From positions 2,294,001 to 2,358,000 of the forward strand of contig NZ_BNEM01000002.1 of assembly GCF_018327705.1 (NCBI RefSeq): a stretch of 64,000 nucleotides of DNA, read 5' to 3'. The DNA comes from Catellatospora sp. TT07R-123. Its GTDB lineage: Bacteria > Actinomycetota > Actinomycetes > Mycobacteriales > Micromonosporaceae. The translations under genes and the position numbers were made by a program. Under the pieces are notes generated by a model. That model made no database searches. It was not told the DNA's origin and worked only from the letters and a program-made list of their open reading frames with translations. This document shows, one piece after another, positions 8,931-17,574 of the stretch (the first letter of the stretch is position 1; each line of letters starts with the position of its first letter).

Positions 8931-9306
8931 CGATGACCGCCCTGAGGATGTCCTGGGTTGGCAGATGCCTGAGGTCCACCGGCGGTCGCCGGCGGATGAG
9001 TTGCCGCTCGGCCAGGTCGGCCAGCAGCACGCGTACGGTTCCCGCGGGCAGGCGCAGCCGCGCGGCGACCTCGGCCACCGACAGCGGCCGCTGGCACAGC
9101 CGGATGATCTCGGCCAGCTCGGTGCCCATGCCCGCGTCGACCGACAGCATCGGTCTGGTGGCCACCACCAGCTCGATCAGGTCGAAGTCGCCGTGCATGG
9201 GGCGGGTGCGGCCGCCGGTCATCGCGTACGGCCGCACCACCGGCCCGGCGTCGTCGTCCAGCCATCTCAGGCCGTCCGCCGGGCCGAGCGCCCCGGTGGC
9301 GCTCAC
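8911..9306 (-). CDS. cvnC: Conservon protein CvnC (DUF742)
   Basis: 131 residues with the DUF742 hallmarks VRPYAMTGGRTRP near the N-terminus, followed by a winged-helix-like region LSVAEVAARLRLPAGTVRVLLADL and a C-terminal ILRAVIDGIRAL. The GTG at 9306 overlaps the cvnB stop codon as GTGA; longer readings of the frame merely run antiparallel through cvnB. DUF742 proteins interact with the other conservon components in streptomycetes. Confidence 0.92.
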   Translation of the reverse strand: MSATGALGPADGLRWLDDDAGPVVRPYAMTGGRTRPMHGDFDLIELVVATRPMLSVDAGMGTELAEIIRLCQRPLSVAEVAARLRLPAGTVRVLLADLAERQLIRRRPPVDLRHLPTQDILRAVIDGIRAL

Positions 9307-9716
9307 GCGCCGCTGCTTCGGACCGGTGCGGTCAGGAACTGGCCCACCCGCACCACCAGCATGGCCATCTCGTAGGCGACCATGCCGGCGTCGGCCTCGC
9401 GGCTGGCGACCACCGCCAGGCAGGCCCCGTTGCCCGCCGCGGTGACGAACAGGAACCCCGAGTCGGTCTCGATCACCGCCTGGCGGACCTTGCCCCGCCC
9501 CAGGTGCCGCCCGGCACCCCTGGCCAGGCCGAACATGCTGGCAGCGATCGCCGACAGGTGCTCGGCGTCCTCGCGGCCCACCCCGCTGGAGGCTGCCATC
9601 AGCAGGCCGTCGGAGGACAGGACGACGGCCTTGCGCACCTGGGCCACCCGGTCGACGAAGTCGTCGGCCAGCCACGCCAGGTCGGCCACCGCGCTCGTTG
9701 TCTGCTCCACGTGCAT
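9303..9716 (-). CDS. cvnB: Conservon roadblock/LC7 protein CvnB
   Basis: 137 residues, a single roadblock/LC7 domain: a VVLSSDGLLMAAS strand-turn-strand near residues 29-42, helix EHLSAIAASMFGLA, and strands VIETDSGFLFVTAAGNGACLAVV. These proteins act as regulators (GAP-like in MglB) of the adjacent small GTPase. Located directly downstream of the sensor kinase cvnA (39-base gap) and coupled to cvnC. Confidence 0.93.
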   Translation of the reverse strand: MHVEQTTSAVADLAWLADDFVDRVAQVRKAVVLSSDGLLMAASSGVGREDAEHLSAIAASMFGLARGAGRHLGRGKVRQAVIETDSGFLFVTAAGNGACLAVVASREADAGMVAYEMAMLVVRVGQFLTAPVRSSGA

Positions 9717-9755
9717 CGTGCTTTCCCTTCCGGTGGTTGATCGCCATGACCGGGT

Positions 9756-12152
9756 TCAGGACCGGTCGGCCGGTGGCGGGGGTGGGGCCGCCGGTGGAGA
9801 TCCGTTGACGGACATGAGGCCCGCCTCTCGGCGGCCTCGATCTGAGCCGCTCTGGAACGACGAGAACAGGGCTCTTACCTGTTCCTCGCGCAGTCCCGGC
9901 AGGTCGGCGACGGTGTCAGGACCGTCGTCGTCAATGGGTTCGGCCTCCGCCTCGATCGCCTCGGCCGCTGCGGCGTCCGGGACCGGCACGGCGGTCCCGG
10001 ACGGCTCGGCCGGGTGCGGCGAGGGGCGGCGCTGGCGCACCGGCAGGCCCGAGGGGGTGAACTCGGCCTCGGCGGCACCGTCGCGCGGCGCGGGGATGCG
10101 TGCCGGACCCCCCTCGGCGACCGCCGGTTCGGCGGCCGCCTGCTCGGGGGCGGCGGGTTCGGCGGGGCTCTGCGCGACGGCGCGGGGCTGCGGCGGACGC
10201 GGCGCCGCGGGCAGGGCGGGGACCACCGGCAGCTCGCCGCTGCCCTCGTCGTCCAGCCCGGGGCCCTGCGGCGACCAGCCCTCGGCCAGCAGCTCGGCCG
10301 GGATCAGCACCACGGCCGTGGTGCCGCCGCCGCGGCCGTGCTGCAGGCGCACCTGGAGGTGGTGGCGCTGCGCGAGCTTGCCGACGACGTACAGGCCCAG
10401 GCGCGGGGTGCCGCTGAGCGAGAACTCGACCGGGTGGGCCAGCTGCGCGTTCGCCTCGGCGAGGTCGAGATCGGTCATGCCCAGGCCCGCGTCGTCGACC
10501 TCGATGACGTAGCCGCTGCCCACCGAGGAGCCGCCGACGTGCACCTTGGAGTGCCGGGGCGAGAACGACAGCGCGTTCTCCATCAGCTCGGCCAGCAGGT
10601 GGATGACGTCGCCGACGGCGTACCCGGCGAGGCCGACGGTCTCGCTGGGCCGGACCTCGACGCGCGGATACTCCTCGACCTCGGCGACCGCGCCCCGGAT
10701 GACGTCGATCATCGGCACGGTGCGGCGCCAGCCCCGGCCGGGCACCGCCCCGGCGAGCACGATCAGGTTCTCGGCGTTGCGGCGCATGCGGGTGGCCAGG
10801 TGGTCGATGCGGAACAGCTCGTCGAGCTCGGCGGAGTCGGTGGTGCGCCGCTCCATCGCGTCGAGCATGCCCAGCTGGCGGTGCACCAGGGTCTGGCTGC
10901 GCCGGGCCAGGCTGAGGAACAGGTCGCGTACGCCACTGCGCAGCTCGGCCTGCTCGACGGCGGTGCGGATGGCCGTCTCCTGCGCCACGTTGAACGCCCG
11001 GCCGAGCTGCCCGAGCTCGTCGCCGCCGAATCCCGCGATCGGCGGCGCCTCGGCTGCCACGTCGACCTCCTCGCCCTGGCGCAGCCGTTGCACCACCCGC
11101 GGCAGGCGCACCGTGGCCAGTTCGTGGGCGGCGTCGCGCAGCTGCCGCAGCTGCGTGACGATGGCGCGGGCGGTGGTGATCGACAGCACGATCGAGGCGA
11201 TGACGGCGATCAGGCCGAGCCCGGCGGCGAGGATGAGCCGGATGACGGTCCAGACGATGGGGCCGCGCGAGCGGGCGATGGCCGCGTCGGCCAGGTCGAT
11301 GTCGAGCTGGGCCAGCTCGGTCAGGGCGGGGTCGAACGCCTGCCGCCAGACCTGCTGCGACACCGGGGGCGCGGCGCCGTCGCGGACTCCGGTGATCACC
11401 GACTCCTCGACGGCGTGCAGGCGGGTGAGCGCGGCGCCCCTGAGCACCGGGTCGTAGATCTTCACGTCGTCGGGCAGGCCCTGCGTCCCGATGGCGCGCA
11501 CGTAGCGCTGCGCCCCGACCAGCTCGGCGAAGCGGGCCGCGTCGGCCGAGGTGAACCGGCCCGCGGCCAGCACCCCGGACATGAGCGCGTCCTCCTGCGA
11601 CATCAGCTCGCGCCCGCGCGACATGGTCAGCAGGTGCGACAGCTGGTCGTTGATCTCCGGGTCGTCGAAGCGGGCGATGTTGGCGAAGATCTGGTACGCG
11701 GCGGCGACGGTGTCGGTGTAGTAGTCGGCGACGTCGGCGCGCTCCATCCGGCCGGTGTCCACGCCCATCCGCACCGGGGCGATCTTGTCGAGTCCGGCGA
11801 GCAGCTCGTCGATGCGCTGCCGGGCCAGCGGCGAGGCGGCCAGGCCGACCAGCGTGCCGTCGACGGACTCGCGCACCTTGCGGACGGCCTCGTCGGTGTC
11901 CTGGCGGGCGCGCAGCAGCTGCTCGCGGGCGGCGGTGTCGCCGGCCAGCAGCACCACCGACAGCCGGCGCTCGGCCTGCAGGTCGGCGACCAGCGCGTCG
12001 GTCGGCCGGCCCACCTGCTGGTCCAGGGTGCTGATCCAGAACAGGTTCAGCCCCTCGCGCGTGGTCACGAAGGCCGCGAACAGCCACAGCGCGGACAGGG
12101 ACACCAGCAGGAATACGATCTTGGCCCGCAGGTTCGAGGTCCGGAGACTCAT
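9756..12152 (-). CDS. cvnA: Conservon sensor histidine-kinase-like protein CvnA (nitrate/nitrite-sensing domain)
   Basis: 798 residues. TM1 (about 11-30) and TM2 (around 300-325, VIRLILAAGLGLIAVIASIVL) flank an extracellular helical domain of the NIT (nitrate/nitrite-sensing) type. A HAMP-like segment, dimerisation helices (LSLARRSQTLVHRQLGMLD) and a HATPase_c domain follow (NALSFSPRHSKV; GLGMTDLDLAEAN; GTPRLGLYVVGKLA). The last 200 residues are Pro/Ala/Glu-rich and probably disordered. The expected phospho-acceptor His region is atypical, as in other CvnA proteins. ATG 12152 opens the first membrane segment; the extra open frame upstream is the shadow of the amidohydrolase gene. No P450 (cvnE) follows. 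Confidence 0.92.
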   Translation of the reverse strand: MSLRTSNLRAKIVFLLVSLSALWLFAAFVTTREGLNLFWISTLDQQVGRPTDALVADLQAERRLSVVLLAGDTAAREQLLRARQDTDEAVRKVRESVDGTLVGLAASPLARQRIDELLAGLDKIAPVRMGVDTGRMERADVADYYTDTVAAAYQIFANIARFDDPEINDQLSHLLTMSRGRELMSQEDALMSGVLAAGRFTSADAARFAELVGAQRYVRAIGTQGLPDDVKIYDPVLRGAALTRLHAVEESVITGVRDGAAPPVSQQVWRQAFDPALTELAQLDIDLADAAIARSRGPIVWTVIRLILAAGLGLIAVIASIVLSITTARAIVTQLRQLRDAAHELATVRLPRVVQRLRQGEEVDVAAEAPPIAGFGGDELGQLGRAFNVAQETAIRTAVEQAELRSGVRDLFLSLARRSQTLVHRQLGMLDAMERRTTDSAELDELFRIDHLATRMRRNAENLIVLAGAVPGRGWRRTVPMIDVIRGAVAEVEEYPRVEVRPSETVGLAGYAVGDVIHLLAELMENALSFSPRHSKVHVGGSSVGSGYVIEVDDAGLGMTDLDLAEANAQLAHPVEFSLSGTPRLGLYVVGKLAQRHHLQVRLQHGRGGGTTAVVLIPAELLAEGWSPQGPGLDDEGSGELPVVPALPAAPRPPQPRAVAQSPAEPAAPEQAAAEPAVAEGGPARIPAPRDGAAEAEFTPSGLPVRQRRPSPHPAEPSGTAVPVPDAAAAEAIEAEAEPIDDDGPDTVADLPGLREEQVRALFSSFQSGSDRGRREAGLMSVNGSPPAAPPPPPADRS

Positions 12153-12270
12153 CACCACCGCCCCAGCGACGTCTCTAGAAGGGTGCCGACCGGCCCGGTC
12201 CGCATCTGTTGGTGCCGTCACCGATACGCAAGGTGATCGGCGTATCGCACTCAACACGAACCCGTGCCGA

Positions 12271-12325
12271 GGTTGTCGCACAACGAGTGCGACAAAGAGA
12301 CGAACACCACCCTCCATTTTAGAGA
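12271..12325. promoter_or_regulatory. Two short inverted repeats upstream of cvnA
   Basis: GTCGCAC...GTGCGAC (about 12274-12292) and CACCACCCTC...GAGAGTGGTG (about 12307-12331) lie between the conservon promoter region and the end of the M20 gene. The second could terminate the M20 transcript and the first could be a regulator site; neither can be assigned with certainty. Confidence 0.3.
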
Positions 12326-12355
12326 GTGGTGTCCGTCGGGAAGGGAACCGGAGCG

Positions 12356-13642
12356 CTAACCCCGGTGCAACCGGCGCCAGGCGAGCTCGGCCAGCAGCGC
12401 CGCGCCGTCGGGCACCAGCGCGTCGTCGTAACGGGCCTCGGGCGCGTGGTTGAGCGGCGCCGTCAGCGGGTCCAGCTCCGGCGGGCAGGCGCCCAGGTTC
12501 AGGTACGCCCCGGGCACGCGCTCCAGCACGTACGACATGTCCTCCGCGCCCGCCTCCGGGTGCTCCATCCAGGCGAAGCGCTCGGCCCCGAACAGCTGCG
12601 CCGCCGTCGCGGCCGCGAAGTCGGCCTCGCCGCCGTCGTTGACCGTCACCGGGTAGCCGGGGACGTACACCGCGTCGGCGGTCAGCCCGTGCGCGGCGGC
12701 GATGTGGTTCACCACGTCCTGCACGCCGGTACGCAACCGCTCGCGGGTCTGCGGCGAGAACGAGCGCAGCGTCGCCGAGAACTGCGCCCGCGCCGGGATG
12801 ACGTTCTCCACGGTGCCCGCGTGGAACGTGCCGACGGTGACCACCGCCGGGTCGAACACGTCGATGCTGCGGGTCACGAACGTCTGGAGCGCGAGCACCA
12901 TCTCGCACGCCGCCGGGATCGGGTCGCGGGCGAACTGCGGCGCCGACCCGTGCCCGCCCGCCCCGTGCACGGTCACGTGCAGCGTGTCCGCGGCGGCCAG
13001 CATCGTGCCGCGCCGGGTGGTGAACTGCCCGTGGGGCAGCCACCCCGACAGCACGTGCAGGCAGTACGCCCCGACCAGCGGCACCCCGGCCGCCTCCAGC
13101 AGTCCTTCGGCGATCATCGGCTCGGCCCCGCCCGGACCCTCCTCGCCGGGCTGGAACATGAACACGACACTGCCGGGCAGCTCGTCGCGCGCCGCCGACA
13201 GCAGCCGGGCCGCGCCGACCAGCATCGCCACGTGCAGGTCGTGGCCGCAGGCGTGCATCGCCCCGTCGATCCGGGACGCGTAGTCCAGGCCGCTGAGTTC
13301 GGTGACCGGCAGCGCGTCCATGTCGCCGCGCAGCAGCACGGCCGGGCCGGGACGGCCGCCGCGCAGCACGGCGGTGACCGAGCTGAGCCCGGTGCCCGTG
13401 CCGACCTCCAGCGGCAGCCCGGCCAGCGCCCGCAGCACCGCCTCCTGGGTTCGCGGCAGGTCGAGCCCGATCTCCGGGTACTGGTGGACGTCGCGGCGCA
13501 GCGCGATCAGCTCGTCACGCATCGCCTCGACGTCGACCAGGAACCGGCCGCCCGGCCCCGACCCGTCGTGACCGCCCTCGGACGCGGGCTCGGCCGCCGT
13601 GGCGGAAACGGTGTCGGACGCGGCGGGCGCGGGCACAGACAT
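12356..13642 (-). CDS. M20D-family amidohydrolase
   Basis: 428 residues. The N-terminal 33 residues are low-complexity. The di-metal peptidase fold shows LRGDMDALPV (about 104-113), the metal ligands C132/H134 in MHACGHD, and the catalytic/ligand pair E167-E168 in QPGEEGPGGA. This pattern is typical of the hippurate hydrolase / N-acyl-amino-acid amidohydrolase subfamily, which removes acyl groups from amino acids or conjugates in the cytoplasm. Substrate unknown. Divergent from the GNAT gene at 13798. Confidence 0.9.
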   Translation of the reverse strand: MSVPAPAASDTVSATAAEPASEGGHDGSGPGGRFLVDVEAMRDELIALRRDVHQYPEIGLDLPRTQEAVLRALAGLPLEVGTGTGLSSVTAVLRGGRPGPAVLLRGDMDALPVTELSGLDYASRIDGAMHACGHDLHVAMLVGAARLLSAARDELPGSVVFMFQPGEEGPGGAEPMIAEGLLEAAGVPLVGAYCLHVLSGWLPHGQFTTRRGTMLAAADTLHVTVHGAGGHGSAPQFARDPIPAACEMVLALQTFVTRSIDVFDPAVVTVGTFHAGTVENVIPARAQFSATLRSFSPQTRERLRTGVQDVVNHIAAAHGLTADAVYVPGYPVTVNDGGEADFAAATAAQLFGAERFAWMEHPEAGAEDMSYVLERVPGAYLNLGACPPELDPLTAPLNHAPEARYDDALVPDGAALLAELAWRRLHRG

Positions 13643-13680
13643 GGCGGCACGCTACCGCCCCCGCCCACCCCCGGTCGAGG

Positions 13681-13744
13681 CCGCACTTGCGGGTAAAGCA
13701 CGGCGATCCGGTCGCCGGTTCCAGCACTTTCCCCGAAACTGCAG
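13681..13744 (-). repeat. Dispersed 64-bp palindromic element, family A copy 1 (degenerate)
   Basis: Read on the minus strand, the first half matches the consensus CTGCAGTTTCGGGGAAAGTG followed by CTGGAA, while the second half is degenerate (for example TTTACCCGCAAGTG against TTTCCCCGAAACTG). The total length is the same as in the three intact copies. It lies between divergent genes. Confidence 0.7.
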
Positions 13745-13797
13745 CCTGCCGACGACGGAAGGAGTGCGCCGAAGCGGGTGCGGGTTAGGGTGAGGGG

Positions 13798-14355
13798 ATG
13801 ATCGGCGAAGTGCTACCCGTGCTGCCCGGGGTGGTGATGCGGCTGCCGAGCGTGGCCGACGCGGACGCCATCGCGCAGGCGTACCGGCGCAATCGCGAAC
13901 ACCTGCGCCCCTGGGAGCCGCAGCGCGACGAGGAGTTCTTCACCACCACCGCGCACGTCGCCCGGGTACGCGACCAGCTCGCGCTGGCCGAGTCCGGGCA
14001 CATGGCGCCGTGGCTGCTGCACGACGGCGACCAGGTGCTCGGCGCGGTCACCCTGTCCAACATCATGTTCGGGCCGCTGCGCAGCGCCAACCTCGGCTAC
14101 TGGGTCGACGCGGGGCAGACCGGTCGCGGCCTGGCCACCGCCGCCGTGGCCGTGGCCTGCCGGGCCGCCGACGAGCAGTTCGGGCTGCACCGGTTGCAGG
14201 CGGGCACCCTGGTCGACAACGCCGCGTCGCAGCGGGTGCTCGCCAAGAGCGGCTTCGAGCGGATCGGCACCGCCCGGGACTACCTGCACATCGACGGCCA
14301 CTGGCGCGACCACGTCCTCTTCCAGAAGATCCTCAACAACCGCCCCGCCTTCTGA
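13798..14355 (+). CDS. GNAT N-acetyltransferase (RimJ/RimL type)
   Basis: 185 residues. The RimJ/RimL pattern is visible: VVMRLPSVADADAIAQAYRRNREHL at the N-terminus, the acetyl-CoA-binding turn in TGRGLATAAV (about 105-114), and N-A-A-S-Q-R-V-L-A-K-S-GF near residues 141-153, typical of the family that acetylates N-terminal amines or small-molecule amines. The ATG is preceded by TAGGGT six bases upstream (possible leaderless promoter) and by GAGGGG. Substrate unknown. Confidence 0.88.
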   Translation: MIGEVLPVLPGVVMRLPSVADADAIAQAYRRNREHLRPWEPQRDEEFFTTTAHVARVRDQLALAESGHMAPWLLHDGDQVLGAVTLSNIMFGPLRSANLGYWVDAGQTGRGLATAAVAVACRAADEQFGLHRLQAGTLVDNAASQRVLAKSGFERIGTARDYLHIDGHWRDHVLFQKILNNRPAF

Positions 14356-14362
14356 CCTGCTG

Positions 14363-15610
14363 CTACCCGACCGCGACGGCCGGTCGGTCGACGTGGGCGG
14401 GCAGCAGCCGGGACAGCCGGGTGAGCAGGGCGTACGCGAGGACGCAGCAGGCGGTCAGGGCCAGCCACGGCACGGCCGGCCCCCGGTCGAGCAGCCAGGC
14501 GGCCGCGCCCGGCACGACGGCCTTGCCGACGTTCCACGAGAGCTGGTAGACGGCGGTGTAACGGCCGCGTACCCGGTCGGGGGCGGCGTCGGTGACCAGG
14601 CCGATCCCGGTCGGGCCCTCCAGCAGGTTCGCCGCCGTCGTGATCAGGACCGCCCCGAGCAGGCACGGTCCCAGCAGCCCACCCGGCACCGCCGGCAGCA
14701 GCGCGTACGCGGCGGAGGAGGCGGCGAAGGCCAGCGCGGCCCAGCGCAGCACCGAGGTCCGGCGGCGGCGCTCCAGCACCCGGCCGACCACGGTCTGGCA
14801 CAGCGCGATGAGCACCGTCTCCACCGTGAACGCCACGCCCACGAGCCACACCGGTCCGTGCAGGACCTCGCCGACGTAGACGGCCAGCAGCAGCGCGGGC
14901 GTCGCCATCGCCACGACGAGCAGCAGGTTCACCCCGACGAACAGCAGGTACGGCCGGTCGGCCAGGACCACGCGGTAGGAGACCGCGTCCACATCGGAGT
15001 GCCGTGCGGTCGGCGCGACGGCCGGGTGCCAGGTGCCGATCATGACCGCCAGCACCAGGTAGCTCGCCGCGTTCGCGGCCGCCAGCACGGCCAGACCGGT
15101 GCGGCCGGGCGCGGCCACCACCAGTGCCGCGGCCAGCCCGCCCACCGCGAACGCCGCGTTGCGCAGCGCGATCTGGGCGCCGAGCCAGCGCGGCCGGTCC
15201 GGCTCGGGCACCACGGCGGCCGTCAGCGACCGGTACGCCACCCAGAACACGGCGTCGCCGACCGCCGCGAGCAGGGCGCAGGCGGCGACCTGCGCGGGGC
15301 CCGTACACAGCAGGAAGCCGCCGGTCCCGGCGGCCTGCGCGGCACCGCTGAGCACCAGGGCCCGGCGCGGCCCCAGCCGATCGGTCAGCGGCCCGGCGGC
15401 CATCCCCAGCGGCAGCGCCGCCAGCCGGGCCGCGGTCAGCACCGATCCGATCACGAGCAGGTCCAGCCCCGTCCACGCACCGAGGAACAGCAGCAGGAAC
15501 GGCGCCATCACGCCGTTGCCAAGGGCGTCGATCGCCAGCGCGACCAGCAGGCGGCCGTTGCCGCGGGTGCGGGGCAGGCCGAGCCGTTCGGCCACCGGGT
15601 GCAGGCTCAT
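14363..15610 (-). CDS. MFS transporter
   Basis: 415 residues, about 12 membrane segments; the loop 2-3 signature reads PLTDRLGPRRALVLSGAAQ. The protein resembles actinobacterial drug-exporter MFS proteins; substrate unknown. The ATG at 15610 is placed about seven bases from a possible -10, so the transcript may be leaderless. A SoxR-like box overlaps the promoter, suggesting induction by redox-cycling compounds (inference). Convergent with the GNAT gene, eight bases apart. Confidence 0.87.
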   Translation of the reverse strand: MSLHPVAERLGLPRTRGNGRLLVALAIDALGNGVMAPFLLLFLGAWTGLDLLVIGSVLTAARLAALPLGMAAGPLTDRLGPRRALVLSGAAQAAGTGGFLLCTGPAQVAACALLAAVGDAVFWVAYRSLTAAVVPEPDRPRWLGAQIALRNAAFAVGGLAAALVVAAPGRTGLAVLAAANAASYLVLAVMIGTWHPAVAPTARHSDVDAVSYRVVLADRPYLLFVGVNLLLVVAMATPALLLAVYVGEVLHGPVWLVGVAFTVETVLIALCQTVVGRVLERRRRTSVLRWAALAFAASSAAYALLPAVPGGLLGPCLLGAVLITTAANLLEGPTGIGLVTDAAPDRVRGRYTAVYQLSWNVGKAVVPGAAAWLLDRGPAVPWLALTACCVLAYALLTRLSRLLPAHVDRPAVAVG

Positions 15611-15625
15611 GCGACGAGGTTGGCG

Positions 15626-15647
15626 GTTCAAGCGCACTTGAGGTCAA
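15626..15647 (-). promoter_or_regulatory. SoxR-like (MerR-type) box and -35 for the MFS gene
   Basis: On the minus strand TTGACC (15647-15642, a good -35) runs into CCTCAAGTGCGCTTGAAC, which closely matches the SoxR consensus CCTCAAGTTNACTTGAGG and contains the dyad TCAAG-N4-CTTGA. A -10 about 19 bases downstream would give the over-long spacing typical of MerR-family activation and put the transcript start at the ATG. No soxR gene is in the window. Confidence 0.55.
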
Positions 15648-15723
15648 GTTCGAGTTTGCCGATGTCGGTGCCGGTGCGGGTAAGGTGATCGCAAATCCTG
15701 ACGCCGCACCGGGAGGTTCACCG

Positions 15724-16206
15724 TTGGACGTCGAGCGCACCGCACTGCCGGGTATCGGCCTGCGCCACGAGTTCGAGACCGCCAAGGGACAGCACGCCGC
15801 CGTCGTGTCCCACGTCTCCGGCCGTCGTGACATCGTCATCTACCACCCCGACGATCCCGATACCGCGGTCGCGACCCTGTCGCTGACCACCGACGAGGCC
15901 AACGGGGTGGCGGAGCTGCTCGGCACCGCCCGGATCGTGGAGCGGCTGGCCGACCTGCGCCGCCAGGTCGTCGGGCTCCAGACGGTGCAGATCCCGGTGA
16001 CCGCCGGTTCGCCGTACGACGGCCGCACCCTCGGCGACACCCAGGCGCGCACCCGTACCGGCGCCTCGGTCGTCGCCGTGATCCGGGCCGGGGAGATCCT
16101 GGCCAGCCCGCGGCCGGACTTCGAGTTCCGGCCCGGCGACCTGGCCGTGGCCGTCGGCACCGCCGAAGGCACCGCCTCCGTGTCCGACATCCTGAACAAC
16201 GGCTGA
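15724..16206 (+). CDS. KhtT-like RCK/TrkA-C regulatory subunit of a K+/H+ antiporter
   Basis: 160 residues. The N-terminal domain (about 1-75) precedes a C-terminal RCK_C/TrkA_C domain (about 80-160: VPVTAGSPYDGRTLGD, VVAVIRAGEILASPRPDFEF, GDLAVAVGT), the ligand-sensing fold seen in KhtT. The TTG start at 15724 was chosen because GGGAGG precedes it at correct spacing; a longer ATG form at 15685 has no such site. It sits nine bases upstream of the antiporter gene, with which it should form a membrane complex gating cation efflux. Confidence 0.88.
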   Translation: MDVERTALPGIGLRHEFETAKGQHAAVVSHVSGRRDIVIYHPDDPDTAVATLSLTTDEANGVAELLGTARIVERLADLRRQVVGLQTVQIPVTAGSPYDGRTLGDTQARTRTGASVVAVIRAGEILASPRPDFEFRPGDLAVAVGTAEGTASVSDILNNG

Positions 16207-16215
16207 GGGGCGCCC

Positions 16216-17457
16216 GTGCACGGAGCCGTCACCCTCATCGAGATCGGGGCGGTCATCCTCGCCCTGGGCCTGCTCGGCGCACTGTCGGTGCGCGTCGGCA
16301 TCTCCCCGATCCCGCTCTACCTGCTGGCCGGACTGGCGTTCGGCAAGGGCGGCCTGCTGCCGCTGGTCTCCACCGAGGAGTTCACCGCCACCGGCGCCGA
16401 GATCGGCGTCATCCTCCTGCTGTTCACCCTCGGCCTGGAGTACACGGCACCCGAACTGGTCGGCACGCTGCGGCACAACGCCCCGGCGGGCCTGGTCGAC
16501 CTGGTCCTCAACAGCGCCCCGGGCGTCATCGCCGCGCTCCTGCTCGGCTGGGGTCCGGTGGCCGCCGTCGCGCTCGGCGGCATCACGTACGTCACCTCGT
16601 CCGGCATCACCGCCAAGGTGCTCGCCGACCTGAACTGGCTCGGCAACCGCGAGGTGCCGGTCGTGCTGTCGCTGCTGGTCTTCGAGGACCTGACGATGGC
16701 CGTCTACCTGCCGATCCTCACCGCCATGCTGGCCGGGGTCGGCTTCCTGGCCGGGCTGACCACGCTGGGCATCGCCGGGGCCACGATCACGGTGATCCTG
16801 GTGGTGGCGCTGAAGTTCGGCAAGTGGGTGGAGAAGTTCGTGCACTCCCCCAGCGAGGAGGTGCTGCTGCTGAAGGTGCTCGGGCTGACCATCGTGGTCG
16901 CCGGGGTGGCCCAGCAGCTCCAGGTGTCGGCGGCGGTCGGCGCGTTCCTGGTCGGCATCGCGCTGTCGGGTCCGCTGGCGCACACCGCCAGGGAGCTGCT
17001 GACCCCGCTGCGGGACCTGTTCGCCGCGGTCTTCTTCGTCTTCTTCGGACTCCAGACCGACCCGGCGCAGCTGCCGCCGGTCATCGGCATCGCGCTGGCG
17101 CTGGCCGTCGCGGGTATCGCGACGAAGCTGGCCACCGGCTGGTGGGCGGCTCGGCGGGCGGGCATCCACGCGGCGGGCCGGCTGCGCGCCGGTGTGGCGC
17201 TGCTGCCCCGGGGCGAGTTCAACATCGTCATCGCCGGCCTGGCGGTCGCGGCGGGCATCAACCCGCGCCTCGGGCCGCTGGCGGCGGCGTACGTGCTGAT
17301 CCTCGCGGTGCTCGGGCCGCTGGTCGCCCGCGGCGTCGAGCCGGTGGTCCGCCGCCTGGCCCAGCGCCGCCGCCACCCCGCCGCCGAGCCCGTCCCCGCC
17401 CCGTCCCCCACCCCCGACGGACCCCCCATCCCCGTCCCTCACCCCCGCACCTCCTGA
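16216..17457 (+). CDS. KhtU/KefB-like CPA2 cation:proton antiporter
   Basis: 413 residues with 12-13 hydrophobic segments of the Na+/H+ exchanger (CPA2) fold. Typical signatures include IGVILLLFTLGLEYT (about residues 73-87), VTSSGITAKVLADL and the late LLPRGEFNIVIAGLAV, where the RGEF acid is conserved. It has no C-terminal nucleotide-binding domain; that role is supplied by the upstream KhtT-like gene. The pair should expel K+ or another monovalent cation in exchange for protons. Confidence 0.92.
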   Translation: MHGAVTLIEIGAVILALGLLGALSVRVGISPIPLYLLAGLAFGKGGLLPLVSTEEFTATGAEIGVILLLFTLGLEYTAPELVGTLRHNAPAGLVDLVLNSAPGVIAALLLGWGPVAAVALGGITYVTSSGITAKVLADLNWLGNREVPVVLSLLVFEDLTMAVYLPILTAMLAGVGFLAGLTTLGIAGATITVILVVALKFGKWVEKFVHSPSEEVLLLKVLGLTIVVAGVAQQLQVSAAVGAFLVGIALSGPLAHTARELLTPLRDLFAAVFFVFFGLQTDPAQLPPVIGIALALAVAGIATKLATGWWAARRAGIHAAGRLRAGVALLPRGEFNIVIAGLAVAAGINPRLGPLAAAYVLILAVLGPLVARGVEPVVRRLAQRRRHPAAEPVPAPSPTPDGPPIPVPHPRTS

Positions 17458-17470
17458 CGCTCAGGCGAGC

Positions 17471-17534
17471 GTGCAGTCTCGGGGAAAGTGCTGGAATCGC
17501 GGTCATGATTCGTGCACTTTCCCCGAAACTGCAC
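17471..17534 (+). repeat. Dispersed 64-bp palindromic element, family A copy 2
   Basis: Outer arms GTGCAGTCTCGGGGAAA and TTTCCCCGAAACTGCAC (one mismatch) enclose a directional core of GTGCTGGAATC, eight bases, then GATTCGTGCAC. It lies between the convergent antiporter and LysM genes, where it could act as a terminator. Confidence 0.92.
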
Positions 17535-17574
17535 CCAGACAGCGCGGCGCGCGACGGCGCGCGACGGCGGCGGG

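Noticed and set aside
12153-13043. Extended CvnA reading frame into the M20 gene
   Set aside because: Translation is an antisense-like shadow of the amidohydrolase; the membrane helix begins at ATG 12152.
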